Of a DNA stretch of 9,162 nt, positions 1 through 6,594 are shown piece by piece. The DNA lies in the NCBI GenBank assembly GCA_937974415.1, contig CALJXB010000313.1, forward strand, positions 1 through 9,162, in the 5' to 3' direction. This stretch comes from an uncultured Kiloniellales bacterium. Its GTDB lineage: Bacteria; Pseudomonadota; Alphaproteobacteria; Kiloniellales; JAKSDN01. Each line of letters starts with the position of its first letter. Position 1 is the first letter of the stretch. The position numbers were made by a program, and so were the translations under genes. The notes beneath the pieces are model-generated. The model worked only from the letters and a program-made list of their open reading frames with translations. It was not told the DNA's origin and made no database searches.

Positions 1-482
1 CGGTTGAGGCTGCCCGCCACGTAGCCCTTGCCGTTCTCGACCGTCAGCTCCATGTCGAGATGAGCCCCGTCGTCGAGGGTGCAGATCACCAGGCCCGGGT
101 TCATGACCTCGATGTCATGGCCGGTCTCGATCTGCGCCGCCGTCACTTCGCCCGGCCCGTCGGCGCGCAGGCGCATGCGCTTCGGTCCCTCGCCGTGCAT
201 CCGGAGCCAGATCGACTTCACGTTGAGCACGACGTCCGTCAGATCCTCGCGCACGCCGGAGATCGAGGAGAACTCGTGCAGCACGCCATCGACCTGGATG
301 CTGGTGACGGCCGCGCCCTGCAAGGAGGACAGCAGAATCCGCCGGAGCGCATTGCCCAGGGTGAGGCCGAAGCCGCGCTCAAGCGGCTCGGCGACGACCT
401 TGGCAAAGCGTTGTGAATCTTCGCCCGACTGAATGTCGAGCTTGTTGGGCTTGATCAACTCGGTCCAGTTTTTCTGCAGCAC
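1..482 (-). CDS. rpoA: RNA polymerase alpha subunit, partial (3' end outside window)
   Basis: The first 160 codons of the RNA polymerase alpha subunit are present. This subunit dimerises to start assembly of the core enzyme, and its C-terminal domain (outside the window) contacts UP elements and activators. The visible part is the N-terminal assembly domain. It opens [18 protein letters not shown], followed by the family signature [20 protein letters not shown] at about residues 34-53, then [12 protein letters not shown] and [20 protein letters not shown]. The start is a GTG at 482-480. It aligns with the usual start of alphaproteobacterial RpoA (MIQKNW...), and a GTGAGG Shine-Dalgarno sequence lies 8 bases upstream. 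It follows rpsK after 97 bases with no rpsD in between, the normal alphaproteobacterial arrangement. rplQ would be expected just beyond base 1. Identification is certain; only the start codon is an inference. Confidence 0.97.
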   Translation of the reverse strand, partial: MLQKNWTELIKPNKLDIQSGEDSQRFAKVVAEPLERGFGLTLGNALRRILLSSLQGAAVTSIQVDGVLHEFSSISGVREDLTDVVLNVKSIWLRMHGEGPKRMRLRADGPGEVTAAQIETGHDIEVMNPGLVICTLDDGAHLDMELTVENGKGYVAGSLN

Positions 483-490
483 GTCTGAGA

Positions 491-496
491 CCTCAC
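491..496 (-). promoter_or_regulatory. Ribosome binding site of rpoA
   Basis: On the minus strand this reads GTGAGG and is followed by 8 bases and then GTG. Its position decides in favour of the GTG start at 482 for rpoA, since no ATG is available at the family's usual start. Confidence 0.65.
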
Positions 497-511
497 AGAG
501 TCTAGGGTCAG

Positions 512-527
512 GCCCGCCGAAGCGGGC
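512..527 (-). other. Hairpin with UUCG tetraloop in the rpsK-rpoA gap
   Basis: The minus strand reads GCCCGC-TTCG-GCGGGC: a perfect 6-bp all-GC stem closed by C-G around UUCG, one of the most stable RNA tetraloops known. The stem starts 45 bases after the rpsK stop and ends 29 bases before the rpoA start. No T-run follows it, so it does not look like an intrinsic terminator. Plausible roles are mRNA stability, a processing barrier or attenuation of rpoA; the sequence does not tell which. Confidence 0.7.
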
Positions 528-543
528 AGGTTCGATACCATGC

Positions 544-565
544 TGGCCGCCCGCGCGGACGGCCA
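544..565 (-). other. Inverted repeat just downstream of rpsK
   Basis: On the minus strand TGGCCG (565-560) can pair with CGGCCA (549-544). After one T-G opposition (559 and 550), which is a wobble pair in RNA, the stem continues CC/GG around a GCGC loop. The result is a hairpin of about 9 bp starting 14 bases after the rpsK stop codon. No U-tract follows, so it is probably a structural or stability element rather than a terminator. Together with the UUCG hairpin it fills much of the rpsK-rpoA gap. Confidence 0.55.
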
Positions 566-579
566 ACACGAAAAATGGT

Positions 580-969
580 TCAGACCCGGCGGCGCTTGGG
601 CGGCCGGCATCCGTTGTGCGGGATCGCCGTCACGTCGCGGATCGCGGTGATGACGAAACCGACCGCCTGAAGCGCCCTCAGCGCCGATTCGCGCCCCGAG
701 CCGGGGCCTTTGACGTTGATCTCCAGGGTCTTCATGCCATGTTCCATGGCCTTGCGCCCGGCATCTTCGGCAGCTAGCTGCGCGGCGTAAGGCGTCGATT
801 TCCGCGAGCCCTTGAATCCCTGACCTCCCGCCGACGACCAGGCTATGGCATTGCCCTGGACATCGGTGATGGTGATCATGGTGTTGTTGAACGTCGCGCT
901 GACGTGGGCGATCCCGGAGGTAATGTTCTTCTTTTCCCGGCGCCGCACACGGGCTTGTGGCTTGGCCAT
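580..969 (-). CDS. rpsK: 30S ribosomal protein S11
   Basis: Encodes S11 (129 aa, the normal bacterial length), a platform protein of the small subunit that binds 16S rRNA near the mRNA exit path beside S7 and S18. The family pattern is intact: [16 protein letters not shown], the [20 protein letters not shown] block, [13 protein letters not shown], and the conserved C-terminus [14 protein letters not shown]. The start is ATG at 969 with [22 protein letters not shown] Shine-Dalgarno sequence lies 11 bases upstream, inside the 29-base gap after rpsM. It is co-transcribed with rpsM, and in this lineage rpoA follows directly instead of rpsD. Nothing in the protein is odd. Confidence 0.99.
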   Translation of the reverse strand: MAKPQARVRRREKKNITSGIAHVSATFNNTMITITDVQGNAIAWSSAGGQGFKGSRKSTPYAAQLAAEDAGRKAMEHGMKTLEINVKGPGSGRESALRALQAVGFVITAIRDVTAIPHNGCRPPKRRRV

Positions 970-998
970 GTTGTGGCTGTCTCCTGCTTAGGCCCTCA

Positions 999-1370
999 TC
1001 AGACCTTTTTCCTGCCGGCGATCGGACGCGCCGGCCCTTTTCTCGTGCGGGCGTTGGTGTGGGTGCGCTGGCCGTTCACCGGCAGGCCTTTGCGGTGCCG
1101 CATGCCACGGTAACAGCCGAGGTCCATCAACCGCTTCACGTTCATGGCTACCTCGCGGCGCAGGTCGCCTTCCACCAGGTATTCCCGGTCGATCGCCTCC
1201 CGAATACGCACCACCTCGTCGTCGGTCAGTTCGTTGACCCGCCGTTCCGAGGGAATTCCGACCGTTTCGCAGATCTCGCTCGCCTTTTGGCGGCCGATCC
1301 CGTGAATGTAGGTCAGCGAAATCTCGACACGTTTCTGTGTCGGAATGTTAACGCCCGCAATACGTGCCAC
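999..1370 (-). CDS. rpsM: 30S ribosomal protein S13
   Basis: Encodes S13 (123 aa), the small-subunit head protein that contacts P-site tRNA and forms intersubunit bridges with L5. Visible family features are the N-terminus [20 protein letters not shown], the helix-hairpin-helix-like [13 protein letters not shown], the [20 protein letters not shown] block, and the basic tail [18 protein letters not shown] that reaches towards tRNA. The start is GTG at 1370-1368, set by homology (MARIAGVN) and by an AAGGAG Shine-Dalgarno sequence 8 bases upstream. It is the first gene of the alpha operon here. It follows adk after 135 bases that contain a strong-looking promoter, so it is probably transcribed both by read-through from the spc genes and from its own start. 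Confidence 0.99.
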   Translation of the reverse strand: MARIAGVNIPTQKRVEISLTYIHGIGRQKASEICETVGIPSERRVNELTDDEVVRIREAIDREYLVEGDLRREVAMNVKRLMDLGCYRGMRHRKGLPVNGQRTHTNARTRKGPARPIAGRKKV

Positions 1371-1378
1371 GTGGCGAT

Positions 1379-1384
1379 CTCCTT
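1379..1384 (-). promoter_or_regulatory. Ribosome binding site of rpsM
   Basis: The minus strand reads AAGGAG, 8 bases upstream of the GTG start of rpsM. It is a near-perfect anti-16S match that supports GTG as the start. The bases immediately 5' (GCCTG, 1389-1385) can pair with CAGGC at 1416-1412, which would place a 5-bp stem with a 22-nt loop directly against this site. Confidence 0.75.
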
Positions 1385-1400
1385 CAGGCTCGCTTGTCTT

Positions 1401-1425
1401 GGATGTCCGTTGCCTGGGATGTCCG
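1401..1425 (-). repeat. 9-base direct repeat in the rpsM leader
   Basis: CGGACATCC on the minus strand occurs twice, at 1425-1417 and 1409-1401, offset by 16 bases. Both copies lie within the predicted 5' leader of rpsM, between the promoter and the Shine-Dalgarno sequence. Each copy is close to a palindrome (GGAcaTCC). It could be a protein-binding or RNA-folding element, or chance; only its presence is certain. Confidence 0.55.
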
Positions 1426-1461
1426 GACGCACGAAATCAACCGGTCGCTCATGCGCCGAGG

Positions 1462-1496
1462 TCGCGCGATTATAGTGGCGCGCAGGCCCGAGTCAA
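1462..1496 (-). promoter_or_regulatory. Sigma-70-type promoter for rpsM-rpsK-rpoA
   Basis: On the minus strand there is TTGACT (1496-1491, one mismatch to TTGACA), a 16-base spacer, and TATAAT (1474-1469, perfect). The next six bases are CGCGCG, then A at 1462, which is the most likely transcription start. The -35 box begins 9 bases after the adk stop, so the promoter is fully intergenic. A GC-only discriminator is typical of promoters under stringent (ppGpp/DksA) control; that link is inference. The predicted leader to the rpsM GTG is about 92 nt. A TATAAT box stands out in such GC-rich surroundings. Confidence 0.8.
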
Positions 1497-1505
1497 CGCC
1501 GCACA

Positions 1506-2153
1506 TCATCTATCCAGAACCTTGTAGAGCTGGGCCGTCACTTCATCGATGTCGGCCATGCCGTCGACCTCCTGCACGAGGCCCTGCGCCTCGTAATGGG
1601 GCAGAATCGGCGCCGTTTGGGCCCGGTAAGCCTCCATGCGGCTGCGCACGGTTTTCTCGTTGTCGTCGGCCCGGCGGGTGAACTCGGTTCCGCCGCAATT
1701 GTCGCACACGCCCTCCTGCGCCGGCCGCTGGAAGGTGTCGTGATAGCCCGCCCCGCAGCTGGCACAGGTAAAGCGCCCGGTGATCCGCTCGACCAGGGCC
1801 TCCTCGTCGACCCGGATCTGGATGACCGCATCGAGCTTCAGCCCCTTCTCGGCCAGCATGGCATCAAGCGCCTGGGCCTGGGCGGTAGTCCGTGGAAAGC
1901 CGTCGAGCAGGAAACCCTTGGCGCAATCCGGCTCGTCGATGCGCTCGGAGATCATGCGGATCACCAGCTCGTCGGGCACCAGCTGGCCGGCGTCCATGAT
2001 GACCTTGGCCTCCTGGCCGAGCTCGCTGCCGGAGGCAACGGCGGCGCGCAGCATGTCGCCGGTCGACAGCTGAACCATCTGGTAACGCTCTTCAAGACGC
2101 CTGGCTTGCGTCCCCTTACCGGCGCCGGGGGCGCCGAGAAGAATGATGTTCAT
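1506..2153 (-). CDS. adk: Adenylate kinase (ATP + AMP to 2 ADP), zinc-LID type
   Basis: Encodes the cytoplasmic nucleotide kinase that interconverts ATP + AMP and 2 ADP and so sets the adenylate energy balance. It is 215 aa, the long bacterial form. The P-loop GAPGAGKGT is at residues 7-15, the AMP-binding STGDMLR at 30-36, and the DGFPRT motif at 84-89. The LID domain carries four cysteines (C130, C133, C150, C153) in CxxC...CxxC spacing, which in this family hold a structural zinc. RRADDN follows at 160-165. Its ATG overlaps the secY stop in an ATGA (2153-2150), and an AAGGGA lies upstream inside secY, so translation is probably coupled to secY. The frame stays open upstream through secY, but nothing there looks like protein and the P-loop position fixes this start. 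adk after secY is a standard alphaproteobacterial arrangement. Confidence 0.98.
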   Translation of the reverse strand: MNIILLGAPGAGKGTQARRLEERYQMVQLSTGDMLRAAVASGSELGQEAKVIMDAGQLVPDELVIRMISERIDEPDCAKGFLLDGFPRTTAQAQALDAMLAEKGLKLDAVIQIRVDEEALVERITGRFTCASCGAGYHDTFQRPAQEGVCDNCGGTEFTRRADDNEKTVRSRMEAYRAQTAPILPHYEAQGLVQEVDGMADIDEVTAQLYKVLDR

Positions 2154-3493
2154 CCTCGTCGTCCCTTGAGCTTGGATTTCTTGATCAGGCCCTCGTATTG
2201 GTGGGCCAGCAGGTGCGAATGGATCTGACCCACCGTGTCCATGGTCACGGTGACCACGATCAAGAGGCTGGTGCCGCCGAAATAGAAAGGCACCTGATAC
2301 TGGGAGATGAGGATTTCCGGCAGGAGCGCCACCGCCGCCAGATAGGTCGCGCCGACCGCCGTCAGGCGGGTCAGGATGTACCTCAGGTGATCGGCCGTGT
2401 TCTTGCCGGGGCGGATGCCGGGCACGAAGCCGCCGTGCTTCTTGAGGTTGTCCGCCATCTCGTCGGGATTCACCACGTGGGCGACGTAGAAGAAGGTGAA
2501 AAACACGATGCAGGACGTATAAAGCGCCAAATAAAGCGGCGAACCGCGTCCCATCATGGCGGTGAAGGTGATCAGCCACTCCGGCCCGCCGGTGCCCGAG
2601 AAGCCGGCCGCGGTCAGGGGCATCAGCAGGATCGAGCTGGCGAAGATCACCGGGATGACGCCCGCCGAGTTGACCTTGAGGGGCATGTGGCTGCTCTCGC
2701 CGCCGAACATCTTGTTGCCCATCTGGCGCTTGGGATAGTTCACCGTCACCCGCCGCTGGGCCCGCTCCATGAACACGATAAAGGCGATGACGGCGATGCC
2801 CATGGCCAGCAGCAGGATGATGAACGCGGCCGACAGCGCGCCGGTGCGCCCGAGCTCCAGCGTGTTGGCGAGCGCCGAGGGCAGATTGGCGACGATGCCC
2901 GAGAAGATGATCAGAGAAATGCCGTTGCCCACGCCGCGCTGGGTCACCTGCTCGCCGAGCCACATGAGGAAGATGGTGCCGCCGGTGAGCGTGATCACCG
3001 TGGAGACCCGGAAGAAGATGCCGGGGTCGATCACCGCCGAGCCCGACGGGCCGGTCATGCCTTCGAGGCCGATGGCGATGGCCAGGGACTGGAACGCTGC
3101 GAGTAGGACCGTGCCATAGCGGGTGTACTGGTTGAGCTTCTTGCGGCCCGCCTCGCCTTCCTTCTTCAGCGCCGCCAACTGAGGCGAGATCGGCGTCATG
3201 AGCTGCATGATGATCGCCGAGGTGATGTAGGGAACCACGTTGAGCGCGAAGATCGTCATGCGGCCCAGCGCGCCGCCGGCGAACATGTCGAAAACACCGA
3301 GAATGCCGCCGGAGTGCTGTTGGAAAATCTGCTCCAGCGTGCTCGGATCGATCCCCGGCACCGGAATGTAGGTGCCAAGCCGATAGATGATCAACGCGCC
3401 CAGGGTGAACCATAGGCGCTTCTTCAGTTCCGTCGCCTTGCTGATGGCGCCGAAATTGAAGCTCTGTGCCAGTTGTTCAGCGGCGGATGCCAT
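2150..3493 (-). CDS. secY: Protein translocase channel subunit SecY
   Basis: Encodes the pore-forming subunit of the SecYEG translocon in the inner membrane (447 aa, typical length). SecA and ribosomes dock on it to export or insert proteins. About ten hydrophobic segments are visible. The first, about residues 27-44, leads into a glycine-rich plug region. Then come NVVPYITSAIIMQLM (about 85-99), GNGISLIIFSGI (about 189-200), the cytosolic KVNSAGVIPVIFASS (about 272-287), NPDEMADNLKKHGGFVPGIR (about 341-360) with the conserved arginine in PGIRPG important for SecA function, and GGTSLLIVVTVTMDT near the C-terminus. The ATG at 3493 has GAGGA 8 bases upstream. It is the usual last membrane gene of the spc operon, 57 bases after rplO, and overlaps adk by 4 bases. 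No defects are seen. Confidence 0.99.
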   Translation of the reverse strand: MASAAEQLAQSFNFGAISKATELKKRLWFTLGALIIYRLGTYIPVPGIDPSTLEQIFQQHSGGILGVFDMFAGGALGRMTIFALNVVPYITSAIIMQLMTPISPQLAALKKEGEAGRKKLNQYTRYGTVLLAAFQSLAIAIGLEGMTGPSGSAVIDPGIFFRVSTVITLTGGTIFLMWLGEQVTQRGVGNGISLIIFSGIVANLPSALANTLELGRTGALSAAFIILLLAMGIAVIAFIVFMERAQRRVTVNYPKRQMGNKMFGGESSHMPLKVNSAGVIPVIFASSILLMPLTAAGFSGTGGPEWLITFTAMMGRGSPLYLALYTSCIVFFTFFYVAHVVNPDEMADNLKKHGGFVPGIRPGKNTADHLRYILTRLTAVGATYLAAVALLPEILISQYQVPFYFGGTSLLIVVTVTMDTVGQIHSHLLAHQYEGLIKKSKLKGRRG

Positions 3494-3550
3494 CTATTCG
3501 ATCCTCAGGCGCTCGGCGCACTCAAACGGGCTCGGCGCGGGCCAGCGGCC

Positions 3551-4093
3551 TCAGGCCTCGGTCCCGTCCGGCGTCGCGGCGCCTTTTTCGGCGGTCTTCG
3601 CGCCAGTCGCGTCCCCGGTAGGCGCACCGGAGCGGCCGGCGGCCACCGTCAGGCTGCCACCCGCCTTCTCGACGGCCTCGGCAGCCTTCTTGGAGGCGCC
3701 GGCAACCGTAATGGATATCTTGGACGTGAGTTCGCCCCGTGCAAGGAGGCGAACGCCGTCGCGCGGATTTTTGATCACCCCGGCCGCCTTCAAGACACCG
3801 GCGTCGATCGGTTTCTTGGGGTCGAGCTTCTTGGCGTCGATGGCGCCCTGCAGGCGGTCCAGATTGAGCGCCACGAAGCGCTTGGCGAAGATATTGTTGA
3901 AGCCGCGCTTGGGCAACCGCCGGTGGAGCGGCATCTGGCCGCCTTCGAAACCTTTCAGGGCGACGCCGCTGCGCGATTTTTGGCCCTTGTGGCCGCGCCC
4001 GGCGGTCTTGCCGGTGCCCGAACCGATGCCGCGCCCGACCCGCTTGCGCGCCTGGCGCGCACCGTGGTTGTCGGCCCGTTCGTTCAACTTCAT
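3551..4093 (-). CDS. rplO: 50S ribosomal protein L15, with low-complexity C-terminal tail
   Basis: Encodes L15 (180 aa), a late-assembly protein of the large subunit that threads an extended basic N-terminal arm into 23S rRNA. The arm is clear: [20 protein letters not shown], then [20 protein letters not shown] and [10 protein letters not shown]. The globular part runs to about residue 150. The last 30 residues (151-180) are rich in Ala, Gly, Thr, Asp and Lys with no family signature. E. coli L15 is 144 aa, so this is a lineage-specific extension. The start ATG at 4093 gives MKLNE, the expected N-terminus, and AAGGA lies upstream in the 44-base gap after rpmD. It is part of the rpmD-rplO-secY string. 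Confidence 0.98.
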   Translation of the reverse strand: MKLNERADNHGARQARKRVGRGIGSGTGKTAGRGHKGQKSRSGVALKGFEGGQMPLHRRLPKRGFNNIFAKRFVALNLDRLQGAIDAKKLDPKKPIDAGVLKAAGVIKNPRDGVRLLARGELTSKISITVAGASKKAAEAVEKAGGSLTVAAGRSGAPTGDATGAKTAEKGAATPDGTEA

Positions 4094-4137
4094 CGAAAGC
4101 TATCCTTGTCTCAAGTCCGAGCCGGCAAGAGCCGCCG

Positions 4138-4332
4138 TCAGGCGCTCTCCTCGACCCGCACCAAGTGGTGCACCTTGGCGATCATGCCGCGCACGGCCGG
4201 CGTATCCTCCAGCTCGCGGGTGCGGTTCATCTTGTTCAGACCCAGGCCGATCAGGGTCGCCCGCTGGGACTCCAAGCGTCCGATCGGACTGCCGACCTGG
4301 GTCACGCGCAGGGTCTTTTTCTTGTCGGCCAT
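4138..4332 (-). CDS. rpmD: 50S ribosomal protein L30
   Basis: Encodes the small large-subunit protein L30 (64 aa, bacterial short form). The single-domain pattern is visible: [15 protein letters not shown], then [20 protein letters not shown], then the C-terminal [19 protein letters not shown]. It starts 6 bases after the rpsE stop. The only upstream ribosome-binding candidates are a weak GGGAG or AGGCGG inside the rpsE end, so coupled translation with rpsE is likely. The position between rpsE and rplO is universal for the spc operon and settles the identity despite the short length. Confidence 0.97.
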   Translation of the reverse strand: MADKKKTLRVTQVGSPIGRLESQRATLIGLGLNKMNRTRELEDTPAVRGMIAKVHHLVRVEESA

Positions 4333-4338
4333 CGCCGC

Positions 4339-4908
4339 CTACTCCCGGGCCTCGGCGTCGTGCTCGCGGCGGCCGACCAGATCGGACACCTTGCGGCCGC
4401 GCCGTTGGGCCACCATGCGCGGGCTGTAGCACCTGGACAGCCCGTCGAAGGTCGCCCGAATCATGTTGTGAGGGTTCGCCGAGCCGATCGACTTGGCCAC
4501 CACGTCCTGGACTCCCAGGGCCTCGAAGACCGCGCGCATCGGGCCGCCGGCGATGATGCCGGTGCCGGCGTCGGCGGCGCGCAACACGACCCGGCCGGCG
4601 CCGAACCGGCCGTTGACGTCATGGTGCAAGGTCCGGCCTTCGCGCAAGGGTACCCGGATCAGGTTGCCCTTGGCCTGTTCGGTCGCCTTGCGGATCGCCT
4701 CCGGCACTTCACGCGCCTTGCCGTGGCCGTGGCCGACCCGGCCGCGCCCGTCGCCAACCACCACCAGGGCCGCGAAACCGAAGCGGCGGCCGCCCTTCAC
4801 CACCTTGGCGACACGGTTGATGCTGACCAGCTTCTCGACCAGATCGCTGTCTTCGCGATCGCCACGGTCGTCGCGCCGGCCGCGGCCGTCTCTGTGCGGT
4901 TTCGCCAT
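4339..4908 (-). CDS. rpsE: 30S ribosomal protein S5
   Basis: Encodes S5 (189 aa), a small-subunit protein near the mRNA entry channel and decoding site. Changes in it affect fidelity and spectinomycin response. The double-stranded RNA-binding N-domain is seen as [20 protein letters not shown] with [20 protein letters not shown] (about 47-66). The C-domain shows [19 protein letters not shown] and [17 protein letters not shown]. The first 20 residues are a highly charged Arg/Asp stretch, common in alphaproteobacterial S5. Two histidines in GHGHGKA replace the more usual GFGYGKA. ATG at 4908 with AAAGGA upstream; that Shine-Dalgarno sequence overlaps the rplR stop codon, 12 bases away. Confidence 0.98.
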   Translation of the reverse strand: MAKPHRDGRGRRDDRGDREDSDLVEKLVSINRVAKVVKGGRRFGFAALVVVGDGRGRVGHGHGKAREVPEAIRKATEQAKGNLIRVPLREGRTLHHDVNGRFGAGRVVLRAADAGTGIIAGGPMRAVFEALGVQDVVAKSIGSANPHNMIRATFDGLSRCYSPRMVAQRRGRKVSDLVGRREHDAEARE

Positions 4909-4920
4909 CGATCCGTTCCT

Positions 4921-5283
4921 TTAAAACGCCAGGCCGCCTTCGCGCGCGGCCTCCGCCAGGGCCTTGACCCGGCCGTGATAGAGATAGCCGCCGCGGTCGA
5001 ACACCACGTCCTTGACGCCGGCCGCCGTCGCCCGCTCGGCGACCAGTTTTCCGACCGCCGTCGCGGCGTCCTTGTCGGCGCCGGACTTCAGCGCATCGCG
5101 CAGGGACTTATCCAAGCTCGAGGCCGACGCCATGGTGACGCCGCGCTGGTCGTCGATGACCTGGGCGTAGATGTGCTTGCTCGAGCGGAACACCGAGAGC
5201 CGCACCCGGCCCCGGCCCCTCCGCCGGAGCTGGCTGCGCACCCGCTGCTTGCGGCGTTGCTGTAAGGTTCTTGCTGTCGACAT
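4921..5283 (-). CDS. rplR: 50S ribosomal protein L18
   Basis: Encodes L18 (120 aa), which binds 5S rRNA with L5 and helps attach it to the large subunit's central protuberance. The N-terminus is strongly basic ([20 protein letters not shown]). The family core follows: [18 protein letters not shown], then [20 protein letters not shown] and the C-terminal [20 protein letters not shown]. The start ATG at 5283 lies only 4 bases after the rplF stop. The upstream bases give only a weak purine stretch (AAGAAG), so translational coupling to rplF is likely. Confidence 0.98.
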   Translation of the reverse strand: MSTARTLQQRRKQRVRSQLRRRGRGRVRLSVFRSSKHIYAQVIDDQRGVTMASASSLDKSLRDALKSGADKDAATAVGKLVAERATAAGVKDVVFDRGGYLYHGRVKALAEAAREGGLAF

Positions 5284-5287
5284 GGCT

Positions 5288-5821
5288 CTACTTCTTCTTG
5301 CCTTCCTTGCGCAGGATCACCTCGTCCACGTACTTGATGCCCTTGCCTTTGTAGGGCTCCGGCGGGCGGAAGGCGCGAATCTCCGCCGCCACCTGGCCGA
5401 CGCGCTGCTTGTTGGCGCCGGAGATGCTGATCGCGGTGGGCTTGGCGCAGGCAATGGTGATGCCCTCCGGGATCGGGTAGTCGATGTCGTGGCTGTAGCC
5501 GAGCTGCAGGCTCAGGGTGTTGCCCTGGACCGCCGCCCGGTAGCCGACGCCATTGATCTCCAGATCCTTGGTGAAGCCAGTCGATACGCCGGTTACCAGG
5601 GACTGCAGAAGCGACCGGGTGGTGCCCCACATGGCGCGCGCGGTCTTGGACTCGTCGACCGGCCGGATCGAGAGCTTGCCCTCCTCCAGGGAGGTGGTGA
5701 CGCTATCCGAGACCCGGTGCGATATTTCGCCCAGCTTGCCCTTGGCGGTGAAGATCGCGCCTTCGATCGACACCTGGACATCGCCCGGGATCTCTATGGG
5801 GTTCTTACCGACGCGGGACAT
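5288..5821 (-). CDS. rplF: 50S ribosomal protein L6
   Basis: Encodes L6 (177 aa), a large-subunit protein at the base of the L7/L12 stalk beside the sarcin-ricin loop, where translation GTPases bind. It has two tandem L6 folds: the first begins [16 protein letters not shown], the second holds [20 protein letters not shown]. The C-terminal signature [11 protein letters not shown] is at residues 152-162. The protein ends in a lysine-rich tail. ATG at 5821 with AGGAG 7 bases upstream, 24 bases after rpsH. Length and motifs are standard for the family. Confidence 0.99.
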   Translation of the reverse strand: MSRVGKNPIEIPGDVQVSIEGAIFTAKGKLGEISHRVSDSVTTSLEEGKLSIRPVDESKTARAMWGTTRSLLQSLVTGVSTGFTKDLEINGVGYRAAVQGNTLSLQLGYSHDIDYPIPEGITIACAKPTAISISGANKQRVGQVAAEIRAFRPPEPYKGKGIKYVDEVILRKEGKKK

Positions 5822-5845
5822 GAGGCTACTCCTAGAATACCCGCC

Positions 5846-6244
5846 TTAGAAGACGCGACACAGCACTTCGCCGCCGACGTTGGCGGCCCGTGCCTCGTGG
5901 TCCGACAGGACGCCGCGCGGCGTCGAGAGGATCGAAATTCCGAGGCCGTTGTACTCCCGCGGCAGGTCCCTGATCTTGGAATAGACCCGCCGGCCGGGCT
6001 TGGAGACGCGGGAGATCGAGCGAATCACCGGCTCGCCGCCGGCGTATTTGAGCTCGATGACCAGCTCCGAAATGCCGGGGCGAACCTGACTGGAGCTGAA
6101 ATTCCGGATATAGCCCTCGCGCTTGAGCACGTCGAGCACGTTCGCGCGCAGCCTGGAGCCCGGCGCGCGCACAGAGGAATCACCCGCCCGCTGTCCGTTG
6201 CGGATCCGGGTCAGCATATCCCCAAGAGGATCGCTCATCGCCAT
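5846..6244 (-). CDS. rpsH: 30S ribosomal protein S8
   Basis: Encodes S8 (132 aa), a primary 16S rRNA binder of the small subunit. In E. coli it is also the translational repressor of the spc operon, acting on a site at the rplX-rplE junction; whether that holds here is unknown. Family blocks are [15 protein letters not shown] at the N-terminus and the C-terminal [20 protein letters not shown] followed by [11 protein letters not shown], an almost invariant ending. Two ATGs are possible (codons 1 and 3, MAMSDP). AAAGGAG at 6259-6253 lies 8 bases from the first and 14 from the second, so I chose the first. It sits 16 bases after rpsN. Confidence 0.98.
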   Translation of the reverse strand: MAMSDPLGDMLTRIRNGQRAGDSSVRAPGSRLRANVLDVLKREGYIRNFSSSQVRPGISELVIELKYAGGEPVIRSISRVSKPGRRVYSKIRDLPREYNGLGISILSTPRGVLSDHEARAANVGGEVLCRVF

Positions 6245-6260
6245 AATTGCGACTCCTTTC

Positions 6261-6566
6261 CTACCAGCTCGACTTGACCATGCCGGGAATCTGCCCGACA
6301 GAGCCCAGCTCGCGCACCGCGATGCGCGACAGACGGAACTTGCGGTAGAAACCGCGCGGTCGGCCGGTCACCTCGCAGCGATTGCGCACCCGGTTGGCGG
6401 CACTGTTGCGCGGCAGCTCGGCCAGCTTGAGAAAGGCCTGAAAGCGCTCCTCCGGCGCCAGCGAGCGGTCGCGCGCGACCGCCCTTAGTCGCTCGCGCTT
6501 GCCGGTGTACTTCTTGACCAGGCGCTTGCGACGCTTGTTCTTCTCAACCGCGCTTTTCTTGGCCAT
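6261..6566 (-). CDS. rpsN: 30S ribosomal protein S14, zinc-free long form
   Basis: Encodes S14 (101 aa), a small-subunit head protein. This is the long form that lacks the zinc-binding CxxC pairs: the only cysteine is C64, in [14 protein letters not shown]. The N-terminal half is basic and extended ([19 protein letters not shown]). The C-terminus [20 protein letters not shown] and SSW is the conserved ending. Alphaproteobacteria normally carry this form. ATG at 6566; an AAGGGA is 11 bases upstream and a nearer AAGAG is also present. It lies between rplE (28-base gap) and rpsH, as usual for the spc operon. Confidence 0.98.
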   Translation of the reverse strand: MAKKSAVEKNKRRKRLVKKYTGKRERLRAVARDRSLAPEERFQAFLKLAELPRNSAANRVRNRCEVTGRPRGFYRKFRLSRIAVRELGSVGQIPGMVKSSW

Positions 6567-6594
6567 GTCTCTTCAAATCCCTTTTTTCGTGCCG

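Noticed and set aside
512..565. Intrinsic terminator between rpsK and rpoA
   Set aside because: The stems are good, but no run of T follows either hairpin on the coding strand, and rpoA normally belongs to the same transcript.
1506..3413. 635-codon minus-strand frame reading into adk
   Set aside because: Only the last 215 codons are adenylate kinase. The upstream part is an out-of-frame reading of secY, rich in Arg, His, Gly and Asp. It is not a fusion protein.
3387..4556. Long plus-strand open frame (389 codons) across secY and rplO to rpsE
   Set aside because: It lies antisense to secure ribosomal protein genes, its translation is rich in Arg, Pro, Ser and Ala without any domain, and GC-rich DNA gives such open antisense frames by codon bias.
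4165..6277. Plus-strand open frames of 366 and 368 codons opposite rpmD to rpsH
   Set aside because: Antisense shadows of rpmD, rpsE, rplR, rplF and rpsH, with no recognisable protein family and no convincing ribosome site.
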